This document shows, piece by piece, positions 1-8,414 of a stretch of 36,946 nucleotides of DNA. The DNA is from Candidatus Symbiothrix sp. (GTDB lineage: Bacteria > Bacteroidota > Bacteroidia > Bacteroidales > Azobacteroidaceae). The notes below the pieces were generated by a model. That model made no database searches, was not told the origin of the DNA, and saw only the letters and a program-made list of their open reading frames with translations. Location of the stretch: positions 1-36,946 of the forward strand of contig JAITNQ010000172.1 of NCBI GenBank assembly GCA_031290435.1. The letters run 5' to 3'. The first letter of the stretch is position 1. Every line of letters starts with the position of its first letter. The translations under genes and the position numbers were made by a program.

Positions 1-858
1 CAAAAACAGGAAAAAATACTGTCGTTATTTCAAACGAATGATTTTTTCAAGGTGCTTCTGAAAAATCATACTGAAAATAAAATAACAATTAATTTTTATC
101 AATTTTCAATTGATCCGGATACCTTTTTTGAAGAAGTTAATCCTCATGCCCTTTTCTTTTTGGCGGATACTGAAAAATGCAAAGAATTGGAAGATGATTA
201 TGGCATGATGTTTATTTCCAATGAAAACCAAAAGGAACGAGCCGAATTTTTGTTTAACGATGATTTGGTAAATGTCAGTAAAAACGATAAAGAGAATAAA
301 ATAACGAGTTGGGATTTCATTTCAAAGTATAAACACCCGTGTAATTCTTTGATTATTGCGGACAATTATATTTTGCAATACAATGAGAAGATTGAAAATA
401 ACCTAATCGGACTTTTACGAAAAGTATTGCCCGATAAATTAAATAAGCGTGAATTTCAAATCACAATAATAACGGGGGAAGTTGGTGTAAAGCAACGTTA
501 TGATTTTATTATGGAATGTCTTGATAAATTGAAGAAACCCTATAAAATTTCCTTAAAAATCATTACAAAATCAGTCGATAACCATGACAGAAATTTTCTG
601 ACAAATTATTTGTGGATAAATTCCGGTTATGGTTTTACAATTTTTCGGGATGATAAGGATCATCAAAGATTAAAACCGGAAGCAAATACCCATTTATCTA
701 TTACGCCTTTAAATAGTAATCCAGCGGCAAAAGACGTGGTTCTTTCTTTGAAAAATCAGTATAAGAAAATAGAACAAAATGGGGTAAATATAGGGAGTCA
801 ATTGATTGTTATGCCGAAAGAAGAGCAAGGGAAAGTGACTTCTAAATTGTTGAAATAA
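1..858 (+). CDS. partial protein, MIT_C/phospholipase D-like C-terminal part (5' end outside window)
   Basis: The frame is open from base 1 with no stop, so this is the C-terminal 285 residues of a longer protein; the in-frame GTG at 52 is probably internal. The visible part has a beta strand ending in IIADNYIL, then a KIENNL segment, a second strand (FQITIITG), a helix, a third strand (ISLKIIT) and an HDR motif followed by NYLWINSGYGFTIF. This order (D-Y-I, N-L, strand, HDR, G-x-G-F-x-I-F) resembles the phospholipase-D-fold MIT_C module, some bacterial versions of which are thought to lie in conflict loci. The match is from memory of the pattern, not a search. No HxK phospholipase D motif is visible. 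The stop is 43 bp before the cold-shock gene on the same strand, so the two are probably cotranscribed. Base composition is AT-rich. The function is not known. Confidence 0.6.
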   Translation, partial: QKQEKILSLFQTNDFFKVLLKNHTENKITINFYQFSIDPDTFFEEVNPHALFFLADTEKCKELEDDYGMMFISNENQKERAEFLFNDDLVNVSKNDKENKITSWDFISKYKHPCNSLIIADNYILQYNEKIENNLIGLLRKVLPDKLNKREFQITIITGEVGVKQRYDFIMECLDKLKKPYKISLKIITKSVDNHDRNFLTNYLWINSGYGFTIFRDDKDHQRLKPEANTHLSITPLNSNPAAKDVVLSLKNQYKKIEQNGVNIGSQLIVMPKEEQGKVTSKLLK

Positions 859-901
859 TTGGATTTGTAAATTAAAATAGATAATTTTTATACATAATGT
901 T

Positions 902-3900
902 ATGCAAATTGGAATAGTTAAATGGTTTGATTCTGAGAAAGGATTTGGCGTACTTGGAGATCCCAAGGAAGAGTTTTTTTTGCACATAAATAACTTTATC
1001 AACAAACCTAAGAATCTATCTGACAGTATCGATTTCTTTGCGTTCAAAGGAACAGTAATTATTTTCGAAAAAAAGTTTGATAAAAAAAAGAATAGAAATA
1101 TTGCGGAACAGTGTCGTCTTGTCGGAGAATTAAATGATTGGAACATTATTCTTCGTTATTTAGATACACCTGATAAGGTTAGTATTGAAGTAGAAGAAAC
1201 AAGATATGGAAATAGAGGAAATTCATATAAATACAAAGAATTTCAAAATTTCAGTCTGATGAACTTGGCTGCAAAACAATTCTTCAAAAAGAAAACAGAT
1301 GATGAAATATTAAGTACAATAACAAACTACTTTGATAATGAATTAAACAATAAATATTTTTTTAATTATTGCGAGCTTATTGAGAATAGTATTCAGAAAA
1401 GTTTAAAAAAAGAGCAAGCAACTACTTTATTAAAAGACATCTTCACTCATTTTGGAAATAACTTAAATGAGGAAACTCTTTTTCACGTGTGGAAGGACAA
1501 AAAATTTAAATTCATCTCATACACAGAGATAAATGAGTACGAAATTCCCCAAAAAGTTCTGAAAAATTTCATTACTGAAATTAGTATTGCTGAGTTGAAA
1601 AGAATTAAAGATTTCAGCTATGGTTCTGAATTTTGCAATGACTTTGTAAATTCAAAATTTTGCAACATAAGTAGTTTGAATTTTGATGAAATAAAATCTT
1701 TATACTTATTTCTTGAATTTACAAACGAAGAAGAAAGAGAAAAGCACAAAGTACAACTAGACAGTTTTTATGCTCAAAAAATTATTAATGAAATAATTGA
1801 GCAAACTGATAAATTTGATGTAATAGAAAATAACGATGATTTTTACAACTACAATGAATTAAATCAAATTATTCCAAGCCAGATTAGCGAAGAAAAAAAA
1901 ATTAAAATCAAAACCGAACTCAACAAAATTATCGCTTCAAAATGTTCAGAAGAATATAAATCAGAACTTTGGATAAAAGGAATTATTGAAGATGTACCTT
2001 TTGAATTTATCTCAACAACCTTTCTTGACGGCAACACAGAAAGTGATAAAAGAACTATTATCTTAAGCAAATTGCAATTGAATCAGCAGTTAGAGCTACT
2101 TAAAAGCTATTCTGAAAGAAATAGTTTTGAAAAAGCATTTGAAACTTTAGAAACTTTAGTAAAGGAAGAAAATATACTTGGCTATGATTTTAAACTTTCT
2201 GAAAATCTTTTTAACACAGAATTTTGGAAAGAAAAACGATGTAATGGGTTAGTTAACTTGTTTGTTCAATATGTCAACGAAAAAAGCAATGACAGGGATA
2301 AATACGAATTGTTTTTCAAAGGATTAATAAAGAATATTTCTCAAACTTTAGTGAAACAAAATATTGGCAAGTTATCCAAAAGTGATTGCCGAAAGATATT
2401 TGAAAGTCAATCTGAAAACAAAAGTTATATTCTTGAAATTTTGCAAGATAAAGTATTGAACAAAAATATCTCCTCTATTGATTGGGTGTATAGTTTAGGT
2501 GAACAGTATTTAGATAAAACAGATTTCAGTCAATTAGACAAAAATGTTTTTAACTCTATTGAACAAAAAGAATATTTCAATTTTTGGAAAATCGGGAAGG
2601 GTAAGATTTTTCCTAAAGATTATGTAGAGGGTAGCATTCTAAATGATAATTATGGTAATTATAAACAAATCGAAGAGTGGATTCAGAGCAAAGTCATTTC
2701 TCGTAAAAAAATAAACAATATTTTATTTTCTTATCTATGTGAGCAAATTCTTGTAACAGATAGAATAATATTTCATAAACAATTTAACCGCATTAAATAT
2801 TTATTAGAAAATGACAAGACATATTTGGATAAAATTAAAGAGTTCAAAAATGATTTTTACGAAGTCATTCTTTGGTTTTTAGATATAGAGGAATCCTTTA
2901 ATTTTGAAACACTAAAGCATAAGTTCATTTATTTTCATCCAAATGAACAAGTACGAATTATAAAAAAACTATTTTTTCTTAAAGCCCAAAGTAGATTTGA
3001 CCTTACCGTTGAAAAATTAGATGAATTAATTCGTTTTGATTTGGACTTATATAAAACCTCTTTAAGTGTTAATTCTACAATACCTATTGATATTTCTACA
3101 GATATGATAATTAAATCCTTATTGTCATATCAAAAAGAGCAAAAGTTTTTAACTGAAAGTGAATTATTAACTATTATTCTCAAAGACTTGAATAATAACA
3201 AGACAGAAGATTTTGAATTCAAACATTATTTTGAAAATTGTGGAGGAAGATATACGGCTGAATTTAACTGGAATACAAATGGTAAAATAACAAAAAGACC
3301 CTTTGGAAATAATCAATTTTATTTTGCAATTGAATTTAGTACTGGGAAGCAACAAACGCATAATGTCTATTATAAAAGAAGTGGAAGAAGCGATACTTAT
3401 ACGGAATTTGTTCCAAATACTAATTTTGAAAAACTAAAAGAATCTGTAAAATTGTTGCCGGAGCGTAAATGGAATGGCGAAAAAGGACATTGGAGTGTGC
3501 CGGCAATATATGAACAAGAGGTAATGTTATTTGCCAAAAATAATCATTTCTTTTTGGATTTCGAAGAAAATAATTATAAAAATAATACCCATTTAGCTAA
3601 ATTTGAAAGAGAGGATAAGCCTAATGGCATTATGTTTTGTGAAGGTCGATTGGCAAATAAGCAACATGAAATGTTTAATCAAGATTTTTGGTGGTGTGCA
3701 GGGCAACCTTGTTTTGAAAAATGTGAAACAATACATTCTCCCGATGATTGGGAACACTATACACTTCTTGATTTTTGTGAAATACTTGGATTTGATACTG
3801 ATGAAATAAATAGAATGGATGATTTTATTTCAAAAGGGCGCTATTATCAGTTTATTGGGGTGATAAATAGATTTAACCAACTCCTTGAAAAACTTTCTTG

Positions 3901-4369
3901 TTCTGATTGTAATGAATTACTCTATCCTATTGATACGTCTCATTTTGCAGCATATACTGTTGTTAGATTTCATTGTATAAATGAAAATTGTAATAATCAT
4001 AAAGAAATTTATTTGAATCATTGTTTAAATGGACAATGTAATTCAATTATTGACAGTAGAGACTCGAAAGAATGCTCTAATGGGTTATATATTTGTGATA
4101 AATGTGGAAGTTGTTGTTCTCATGCTATGTTGAGTAGAAGGCTCTCTAATTTGGAATTAACAGGGGGATATATACATCCAAATTTGCGTAAATGCGTAAA
4201 TGAAAAATTAGGACATCTTGAAAGAGCAGAGTATTTTTGTTACAAATGTAGAGGTTCTATGAAAGAAATATCTACAGATGTGTTTTATTGTAATAACTGT
4301 TATGTAAAATATGATACAACTAAGTATAAATTCAATAGGATTCATAGACACTTACAGAAAATTTCATAA
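902..4369 (+). CDS. large cold-shock domain / HARP-like / multi-zinc-ribbon protein
   Basis: The product has 1155 residues. Residues 1-65 form a cold-shock (OB-fold) domain with the RNP1-like motif KGFGVL and RNP2-like FFLHI, which in this family binds single-stranded RNA or DNA. Residues about 70-780 are a long, mostly helical Lys/Glu/Asn-rich region that I do not recognise. Residues about 780-885 contain KLLPERKWNGEKGHWSVP, which resembles the HARP module of SMARCAL1-type annealing helicases, but no helicase motor is present. The last 230 residues are Cys-rich: CAGQPCFEKC near 935, CSDC near 998, CINENC near 1024, CDKCGSCC near 1068, CYKC near 1113 and CNNC near 1129, suggesting several zinc ribbons. 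I infer a nucleic-acid-binding, non-enzymatic sensor or scaffold. It stops 5 bp before the WYL gene. The whole protein is not a family I can name. Confidence 0.8.
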   Translation: MQIGIVKWFDSEKGFGVLGDPKEEFFLHINNFINKPKNLSDSIDFFAFKGTVIIFEKKFDKKKNRNIAEQCRLVGELNDWNIILRYLDTPDKVSIEVEETRYGNRGNSYKYKEFQNFSLMNLAAKQFFKKKTDDEILSTITNYFDNELNNKYFFNYCELIENSIQKSLKKEQATTLLKDIFTHFGNNLNEETLFHVWKDKKFKFISYTEINEYEIPQKVLKNFITEISIAELKRIKDFSYGSEFCNDFVNSKFCNISSLNFDEIKSLYLFLEFTNEEEREKHKVQLDSFYAQKIINEIIEQTDKFDVIENNDDFYNYNELNQIIPSQISEEKKIKIKTELNKIIASKCSEEYKSELWIKGIIEDVPFEFISTTFLDGNTESDKRTIILSKLQLNQQLELLKSYSERNSFEKAFETLETLVKEENILGYDFKLSENLFNTEFWKEKRCNGLVNLFVQYVNEKSNDRDKYELFFKGLIKNISQTLVKQNIGKLSKSDCRKIFESQSENKSYILEILQDKVLNKNISSIDWVYSLGEQYLDKTDFSQLDKNVFNSIEQKEYFNFWKIGKGKIFPKDYVEGSILNDNYGNYKQIEEWIQSKVISRKKINNILFSYLCEQILVTDRIIFHKQFNRIKYLLENDKTYLDKIKEFKNDFYEVILWFLDIEESFNFETLKHKFIYFHPNEQVRIIKKLFFLKAQSRFDLTVEKLDELIRFDLDLYKTSLSVNSTIPIDISTDMIIKSLLSYQKEQKFLTESELLTIILKDLNNNKTEDFEFKHYFENCGGRYTAEFNWNTNGKITKRPFGNNQFYFAIEFSTGKQQTHNVYYKRSGRSDTYTEFVPNTNFEKLKESVKLLPERKWNGEKGHWSVPAIYEQEVMLFAKNNHFFLDFEENNYKNNTHLAKFEREDKPNGIMFCEGRLANKQHEMFNQDFWWCAGQPCFEKCETIHSPDDWEHYTLLDFCEILGFDTDEINRMDDFISKGRYYQFIGVINRFNQLLEKLSCSDCNELLYPIDTSHFAAYTVVRFHCINENCNNHKEIYLNHCLNGQCNSIIDSRDSKECSNGLYICDKCGSCCSHAMLSRRLSNLELTGGYIHPNLRKCVNEKLGHLERAEYFCYKCRGSMKEISTDVFYCNNCYVKYDTTKYKFNRIHRHLQKIS

Positions 4370-4374
4370 CCTTC

Positions 4375-5382
4375 ATGTCCACCAACAAAAATGCTCAAAT
4401 CCGCTATTTAATCCTCGACAACTGTTTTCGCAACACCGGTCGTCGGTATTTCATTGAAGATTTAATCTCGGAATGTAACAAAAAATTGCAAGAGATAGAC
4501 CCTGAGTTCAAAGGAATTAGTCGCCGACAAATCTTTGACGACATCAATTTTATGGAAAGTTCCGAAGGATGGTCTATTGATTTATTGCGGGAAAAGGGAG
4601 GTAAAAAGGTCTTTTATCATTATGCCGACCCTGCTTTTTCCATTAATAATATGCCATTGAATGAAATTGAGATTACTCGCTTGCAATCCACCCTGCAACT
4701 AATTTCGCAATTCAAAGGAATGCCCCAATTTGAATGGATGGCAGAACTATTGCCGAAATTAAAACAAAATGCAAGCGCCGATTCGGAGGTAATTATGGAA
4801 TTTGAAAGCAATGTCTATCTAAACGGATTAGATAAAATCGGAATCATTTACAATACTATTACCTACAAAAAAGTGCTAAAGATAAACTATCTGCCTCATA
4901 CCTGCGAAGCCTCTTTTGATGTTATTATACACCCATATTATTTAAAACAATACAACAATCGCTGGTTTCTTTTGGGCTATAATCCATTGCCTGATAGATA
5001 CAATTGGAATCTTGCCTTAGATCGAATTCAAGATATAAAAGAATTGGATGCAGAATTTATTCCAAACACAGAAATTAATTGGCAGGATTATTTTGAAGAT
5101 ATAATTGGAGTAACCACACCTTTTGGTCAAACGACAGAAAAGATTATTCTTCATTTTTATGGAAAAACGGCGTATTATATGCTATCCAAACCCATTCACG
5201 GCTCTCAAAAAGCCAAATGGATTGACAAAGAAATTTTGGAAATTCAATTAGAATTAATGGTCAATTACGAATTTGAACAATTTATTCTTTCTTATGCTGA
5301 TAGCATAAAAGTTATTCAGCCACAATCCTTGGCTGATAAGATAAAATCCCGATTGAGTAACGGATATAATTTGTATATTTAA
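4375..5382 (+). CDS. WYL-domain transcriptional regulator
   Basis: The product has 335 residues. The N-terminal 90 residues form a winged helix-turn-helix (RYLILDNCFRNTGRRYFIEDL, then SRRQIFDDINFMES as the likely recognition helix). Residues about 165-215 are a WYL domain (LKINYLPH, HPYYLKQYNNRWFLLGYN), and the C-terminal part is the WCX extension. WYL domains are ligand-sensing SH3-like folds, and WYL regulators are frequent in anti-phage loci such as BREX and CBASS, where they usually repress. The ATG lies 5 bp after the stop of the cold-shock gene, so this is the last gene of the operon; more commonly such regulators come first. AT-rich composition matches the two upstream genes. Regulator assignment is firm; its target and ligand are unknown. 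Confidence 0.9.
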   Translation: MSTNKNAQIRYLILDNCFRNTGRRYFIEDLISECNKKLQEIDPEFKGISRRQIFDDINFMESSEGWSIDLLREKGGKKVFYHYADPAFSINNMPLNEIEITRLQSTLQLISQFKGMPQFEWMAELLPKLKQNASADSEVIMEFESNVYLNGLDKIGIIYNTITYKKVLKINYLPHTCEASFDVIIHPYYLKQYNNRWFLLGYNPLPDRYNWNLALDRIQDIKELDAEFIPNTEINWQDYFEDIIGVTTPFGQTTEKIILHFYGKTAYYMLSKPIHGSQKAKWIDKEILEIQLELMVNYEFEQFILSYADSIKVIQPQSLADKIKSRLSNGYNLYI

Positions 5383-5480
5383 ATTTACAAATAGAGTGAT
5401 AAAAAATTAGAGTGAATAAACAATAAATTATTAATTAATCTTGGTAAAATCATTAGTTAAACTACAAGTCAAACCTACAT

Positions 5481-5512
5481 AAAAAAAGCAATCACATTTG
5501 ATGTAATTGCTT
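5481..5512 (-). terminator. rho-independent terminator after the broken tRNA
   Basis: On the minus strand, AAGCAATTACA pairs with TGTGATTGCTT (11 bp with one T-G pair) around a 5-nt loop, followed by a run of seven T. It lies where the 3' end of a full-length tRNA would have been expected, suggesting it is the original terminator of the tRNA gene. In the plus direction the hairpin could also stop the WYL operon, but no T-run follows. Confidence 0.7.
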
Positions 5513-5543
5513 GATATTTATATTCTTAATTGTCTATTATTCT

Positions 5544-5586
5544 TGCTTGTAAGGCAGATGCTCTGAACCAGCTGAGCTAAACGCCC
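5544..5586 (-). pseudogene. truncated tRNA-Val(UAC), 5' half only
   Basis: Read on the minus strand from 5586, the sequence begins with the acceptor strand GGGCGTT, then TA, D-stem GCTC, D-loop AGCTGGTTCA, GAGC, A, anticodon stem TCTGC and loop CTTACAA with anticodon UAC, followed by GCA. The next bases should complete the anticodon stem (GA) and continue into the variable loop, T-arm and acceptor strand. Instead unrelated AT-rich sequence follows, with no T-arm and no CCA end. The cloverleaf cannot form, so this is a tRNA remnant. It marks the boundary of the AT-rich accessory block and may be an integration or deletion scar. Confidence 0.8.
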
Positions 5587-5600
5587 GTTCTAAAGTGATG

Positions 5601-5630
5601 CAAAGGTAATACTTATTTTTATATCTGCAA
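5601..5630 (-). promoter_or_regulatory. Bacteroidota promoter for the truncated tRNA-Val
   Basis: On the minus strand a -7 box TACCTTTG (5601-5608) matches TAnnTTTG exactly, and TTG (5628-5630) lies 19 bp upstream as the -33 element. The -7 box ends 15 nt before the first tRNA base, the right distance for a short leader. The promoter is intact although the gene it serves is broken. Confidence 0.75.
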
Positions 5631-5749
5631 TGAATTTTAGATTATTTTTTTAGAGATGAAAATTAATCTATTGATATTTAATATATTATGGTTTACTTCC
5701 AAGTAGAAATCAGAGAATCTAAGTAAGCAATATCAAGTATCGGCACACG

Positions 5750-5818
5750 TTTTCCACATATTACCGTTTCAACAGATTTTCTATATCTTTTATCGCCAAG
5801 CGGACAGATTTATCCACA
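5750..5818 (+). promoter_or_regulatory. two DnaA-box-like sites at the 3' end of dnaA
   Basis: TTATCCACA (5810-5818) is a perfect consensus DnaA box, but it lies inside the dnaA coding region. TTTTCCACA (5750-5758), one mismatch, lies just outside the stop codon in the same orientation. Beside them is an AT-rich stretch (5640-5750). They could belong to an origin or to dnaA autoregulation, but two sites are too few to call oriC, and perfect boxes also occur by chance elsewhere in this window. Confidence 0.25.
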
Positions 5819-7158
5819 TCTATACTGTTCTGAATAGCACGGCAAGCGTGAAGCACCGTTGCATGGTCTCTTCTCCCTACCAAATTTCCAATGTGGGAAT
5901 ATGAAAAATCCGTATATTTTTTAGATAAAAACATGGTTACCTGACGGGCTTGCACAATTTCCCGCTTGCGGGACTTGGACTGAATTTCTTTCAGGTCAAT
6001 ATTAAAATAGTTGCTGACCACATCTTGTATTTTTTCTATGGTAATCGGTTTGTTTTCTTCCATCTTGATGGTTTTACCGACCACTCTTTTTGCCAGTTCC
6101 AAATCAACTTCCTTGCCATAAACCAATGAATGGGCTACCAAAGAGGTTATGATGCCTTCGAGGTCGCGGGCATGTTCGGTAACATTTTCGGCAATAAAAT
6201 TCACAATACTTTCCGAAATATTCAAACCGTCTTGTTTGATTTTGTTATTCAGGATTTTTCTCCTCAGTTCCATATCCGGCTTATTTAATTCTCCGGTTAC
6301 CCCCCATTTGAAACGGGAAATCAATCGCTCTTCGATGCCTTGTAAATCTACAGGCGCCTTGTCGGAGGCGAGGATTATCTGTTTCCCAAGCAAATGCAAA
6401 TGATTGAAAATATGGAAATATGCATTTTGTGTCTTTTCCTTGCCTGCCAATTCTTGAATATCATCTACAATCAATATATCCACTCCTTGATAGAAATGAA
6501 TAAAATCATTGGACGTATTGTTCCTCGAAGCATCCGTAAATTGTACCTGAAATAAATGTGAGGAGATATAGACCACTTTTTTGTCGGGAGACAACTCAAT
6601 AATTTTGTTCCCGATTGCATGGCATAAATGGGTTTTGCCGAAACCGCATCCGCCATGTATAAAAAACGGGTTGAAAGAGGTCGTCCCGGGATTTTGGGCA
6701 ATCGCTTCGCCTATGCTTCGCGCAAAAATATTACTTTGTCCTTCAAAAAAGTTACGGAAAGTGAGCCGACTGTTTAAGTTTGTGTTCCACTCTTGCTTCG
6801 GGATAATCAAACCGGGCGTCTTGTTCAGTCCTACCGCTTTCCTTCCAGAATCGCTCTCTATTCCCGCTTTTTCACTTTGCAAAATGGTGTGACCTTTCTT
6901 TGTACTGGAATTGTCTACAATAACACGGTAGAAAAGAATCAAACTTTTACCTGTGACACGGCATAAAGCAGCATGTATTAAATCTGCATACTGTTCTTCC
7001 AAATATTCATAAAAGAATTGGCTTGGCACTTGTATTGTAAAATCATTATCCATGTATTTTACCGGAACAATCGGTTTAAACCAAGTATCATAAGCCTTAT
7101 TGTTGATATTATCTTTTATAATATCTAAGCATTTATTCCATAAATTTGTCGAGTCCAC
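5761..7158 (-). CDS. dnaA: chromosomal replication initiator protein DnaA
   Basis: The product has 465 residues, normal for DnaA. Domain I is residues 1-80, a variable linker runs to about 115, and the AAA+ domain follows, with Walker A GGCGFGKTH (169-177) and Walker B DILIVDDIQ (about 227-235). The Arg-finger region is EERLISRFKWG. The C-terminal DNA-binding domain carries the signature GRRDHATVLHACRAI, which reads DnaA boxes. It uses ATP to melt the origin and load the replisome. The start codon is GTG (7156-7158); no ATG is close upstream in frame. The Walker A has Cys-Gly-Phe where many DnaA proteins have Val-Gly-Leu, a change that keeps the P-loop residues. It is transcribed alone, with 362 bp of upstream non-coding DNA. 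Confidence 0.97.
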   Translation of the reverse strand: MDSTNLWNKCLDIIKDNINNKAYDTWFKPIVPVKYMDNDFTIQVPSQFFYEYLEEQYADLIHAALCRVTGKSLILFYRVIVDNSSTKKGHTILQSEKAGIESDSGRKAVGLNKTPGLIIPKQEWNTNLNSRLTFRNFFEGQSNIFARSIGEAIAQNPGTTSFNPFFIHGGCGFGKTHLCHAIGNKIIELSPDKKVVYISSHLFQVQFTDASRNNTSNDFIHFYQGVDILIVDDIQELAGKEKTQNAYFHIFNHLHLLGKQIILASDKAPVDLQGIEERLISRFKWGVTGELNKPDMELRRKILNNKIKQDGLNISESIVNFIAENVTEHARDLEGIITSLVAHSLVYGKEVDLELAKRVVGKTIKMEENKPITIEKIQDVVSNYFNIDLKEIQSKSRKREIVQARQVTMFLSKKYTDFSYSHIGNLVGRRDHATVLHACRAIQNSIDVDKSVRLAIKDIENLLKR

Positions 7159-7520
7159 TTGCGCGTTTATTTTATATATTCGAGTACTGATTGAAAAAAT
7201 AATTTAGAGATTATCTCATTATTTCCAATGCAAATTTTGTAAAAAAAAATAAGAAAACAAAATGCGTTTTTTCTTGTTTTTCTTATTTCTTTATTATCGC
7301 TTATCATACAAGAATTTAAGACCATGTTTCACATATCATTCATTCTCAGTCAATTAGCAAATCATATCGGACAAAGGACAAGGCTCCCAAAATATTTTTA
7401 GTCGGGTTTTCTTTTACTGGGACACATGTTTTGAATGACTGAACAATCTCAAGTAAAATTTTTATTATTTAGACAAAATCTAAATAATAAAAGTTGTCCG
7501 TCCCGTTCTATTTGTTTTCC
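7159..7520. other. 362-bp intergenic region upstream of dnaA
   Basis: No gene is seen. It contains a strong inverted repeat near the mlaD end (listed separately) and long A/T runs near 7240-7300. I found no exact TAnnTTTG box for dnaA and no perfect DnaA box here, so the dnaA promoter is not located. Confidence 0.6.
7460..7492 (-). terminator. terminator after the MCE gene
   Basis: A 14-bp perfect inverted repeat (7460-7473 with 7479-7492) surrounds a 5-nt loop; it is almost entirely A/T. It starts 29 bp after the stop codon of the MCE gene on the minus strand and is followed by a T-rich stretch. Symmetry allows it to act in both directions. Confidence 0.65.
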
Positions 7521-8405
7521 TCAGAAAAGGGAAAAATGGACATAACGTTTGGGATTTTGTTTCAAATCGCGCAGCAGATCCGAAGCGTTTACAGCCGTAG
7601 AATCAAGGTGGTCGTACAGAGCGCGGTCATTGAGCAATAAACTTATCGAATTATTCTTACTATTCAATTGGTTTGTCATTTGATTTAAATTTTGAATAGT
7701 AGAGTCGATTTTCGTCAGGGTTGAATTCAGGTCTATTCGTTTTAGATTCGCGCTGACTTCGGTAAAATCGGAAGAAACTTGGTCCAGATTGGAAACAATA
7801 GGCGGAATATCCTTCGATAGAAGTAAGCTCAACTGCCGGGTAGATTTTTCCAAGTTGGATGTAGTCGCTGCAATCTGGTCTAAGGATTGCGAAAGCGCCG
7901 GATTATTGACTAAATATTGTATGCCAATCAGGATAGAATCAAGACGCGGCAGCACCTTTTCAATACCCGGAAGTATATTCACCGAGAGTTTGTCCATTAA
8001 TCCTGCTGATGAAACACCTTCTAAAGTATCACCTGCCTGACAATAGGAACTAACGTATTTGTTCAATACCAAATCGAAGTAAGCGCCGCTGGTCAATCCC
8101 GATTTCAATTCAAAATAGCTGCCGGTTTCAACTTTCATTTTTTTATCCAGACTCACCATCACTATAATCGTATTGCCATCACTGTTAAAATAATCTATCG
8201 AATTAACCATCCCCACTCTAAACCCATTCACATAGACTGAACTTGATTTTTGTAATTCATTTACATTCGGTATTTTAACGTAATAATGATTGCTTGGTTT
8301 AAAAATATTAGCGCCTTTCAGATAATTCAAACCGAAATAAAGCAATCCCAAGCTAATAAGCGTGATTACGGCTATTGAAAGTTCTTTTGTAAAGTATTTC
8401 TTCAT
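7521..8405 (-). CDS. MlaD/MCE family lipid-transport protein
   Basis: The product has 294 residues. Residues 9-28 form one N-terminal membrane anchor, and about 39-115 are an MCE domain (YYVKIPNVNELQKSSSVYVNGFRVGMV, typical beta-barrel opening), followed by a long helical, coiled-coil-like region rich in Leu/Asn/Gln/Ser (about 150-275). The C-terminal KRYVHFSLF ending is typical of Bacteroidota MCE proteins. MCE proteins form hexameric rings that move phospholipids between the inner and outer membranes. It begins 9 bp after the amidase stop, so the two are one operon. The Mla ATPase and permease genes are not in this window, so the substrate is inferred only. Confidence 0.9.
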   Translation of the reverse strand: MKKYFTKELSIAVITLISLGLLYFGLNYLKGANIFKPSNHYYVKIPNVNELQKSSSVYVNGFRVGMVNSIDYFNSDGNTIIVMVSLDKKMKVETGSYFELKSGLTSGAYFDLVLNKYVSSYCQAGDTLEGVSSAGLMDKLSVNILPGIEKVLPRLDSILIGIQYLVNNPALSQSLDQIAATTSNLEKSTRQLSLLLSKDIPPIVSNLDQVSSDFTEVSANLKRIDLNSTLTKIDSTIQNLNQMTNQLNSKNNSISLLLNDRALYDHLDSTAVNASDLLRDLKQNPKRYVHFSLF

Positions 8406-8414
8406 TATTATAAA

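Larger units (their letters stand above)
5383..5760. other. intergenic junction between acquired block and dnaA
   Basis: This 378-bp AT-rich stretch has no ORF of interest. Read on the minus strand it holds a Bacteroidota-type promoter, the 5' 43 nt of a tRNA-Val gene, 31 nt of unrelated sequence and a rho-independent terminator. About 100 bp between the WYL stop and that terminator shows nothing I recognise. The part next to dnaA (5640-5760) is AT-rich and ends in a DnaA-box-like site. Confidence 0.7.

Noticed and set aside
611..619. Perfect DnaA-box sequence (minus orientation)
   Set aside because: It lies inside the coding region of the first gene (Leu-Trp-Ile codons), far from other boxes; chance is the simpler explanation, as also for 24542-24550.
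709..1146. 145-residue minus-strand frame over the first two plus-strand genes
   Set aside because: It overlaps two real coding genes on the opposite strand, is Phe/Leu-rich as expected from AT-rich antisense, and has no domain pattern.
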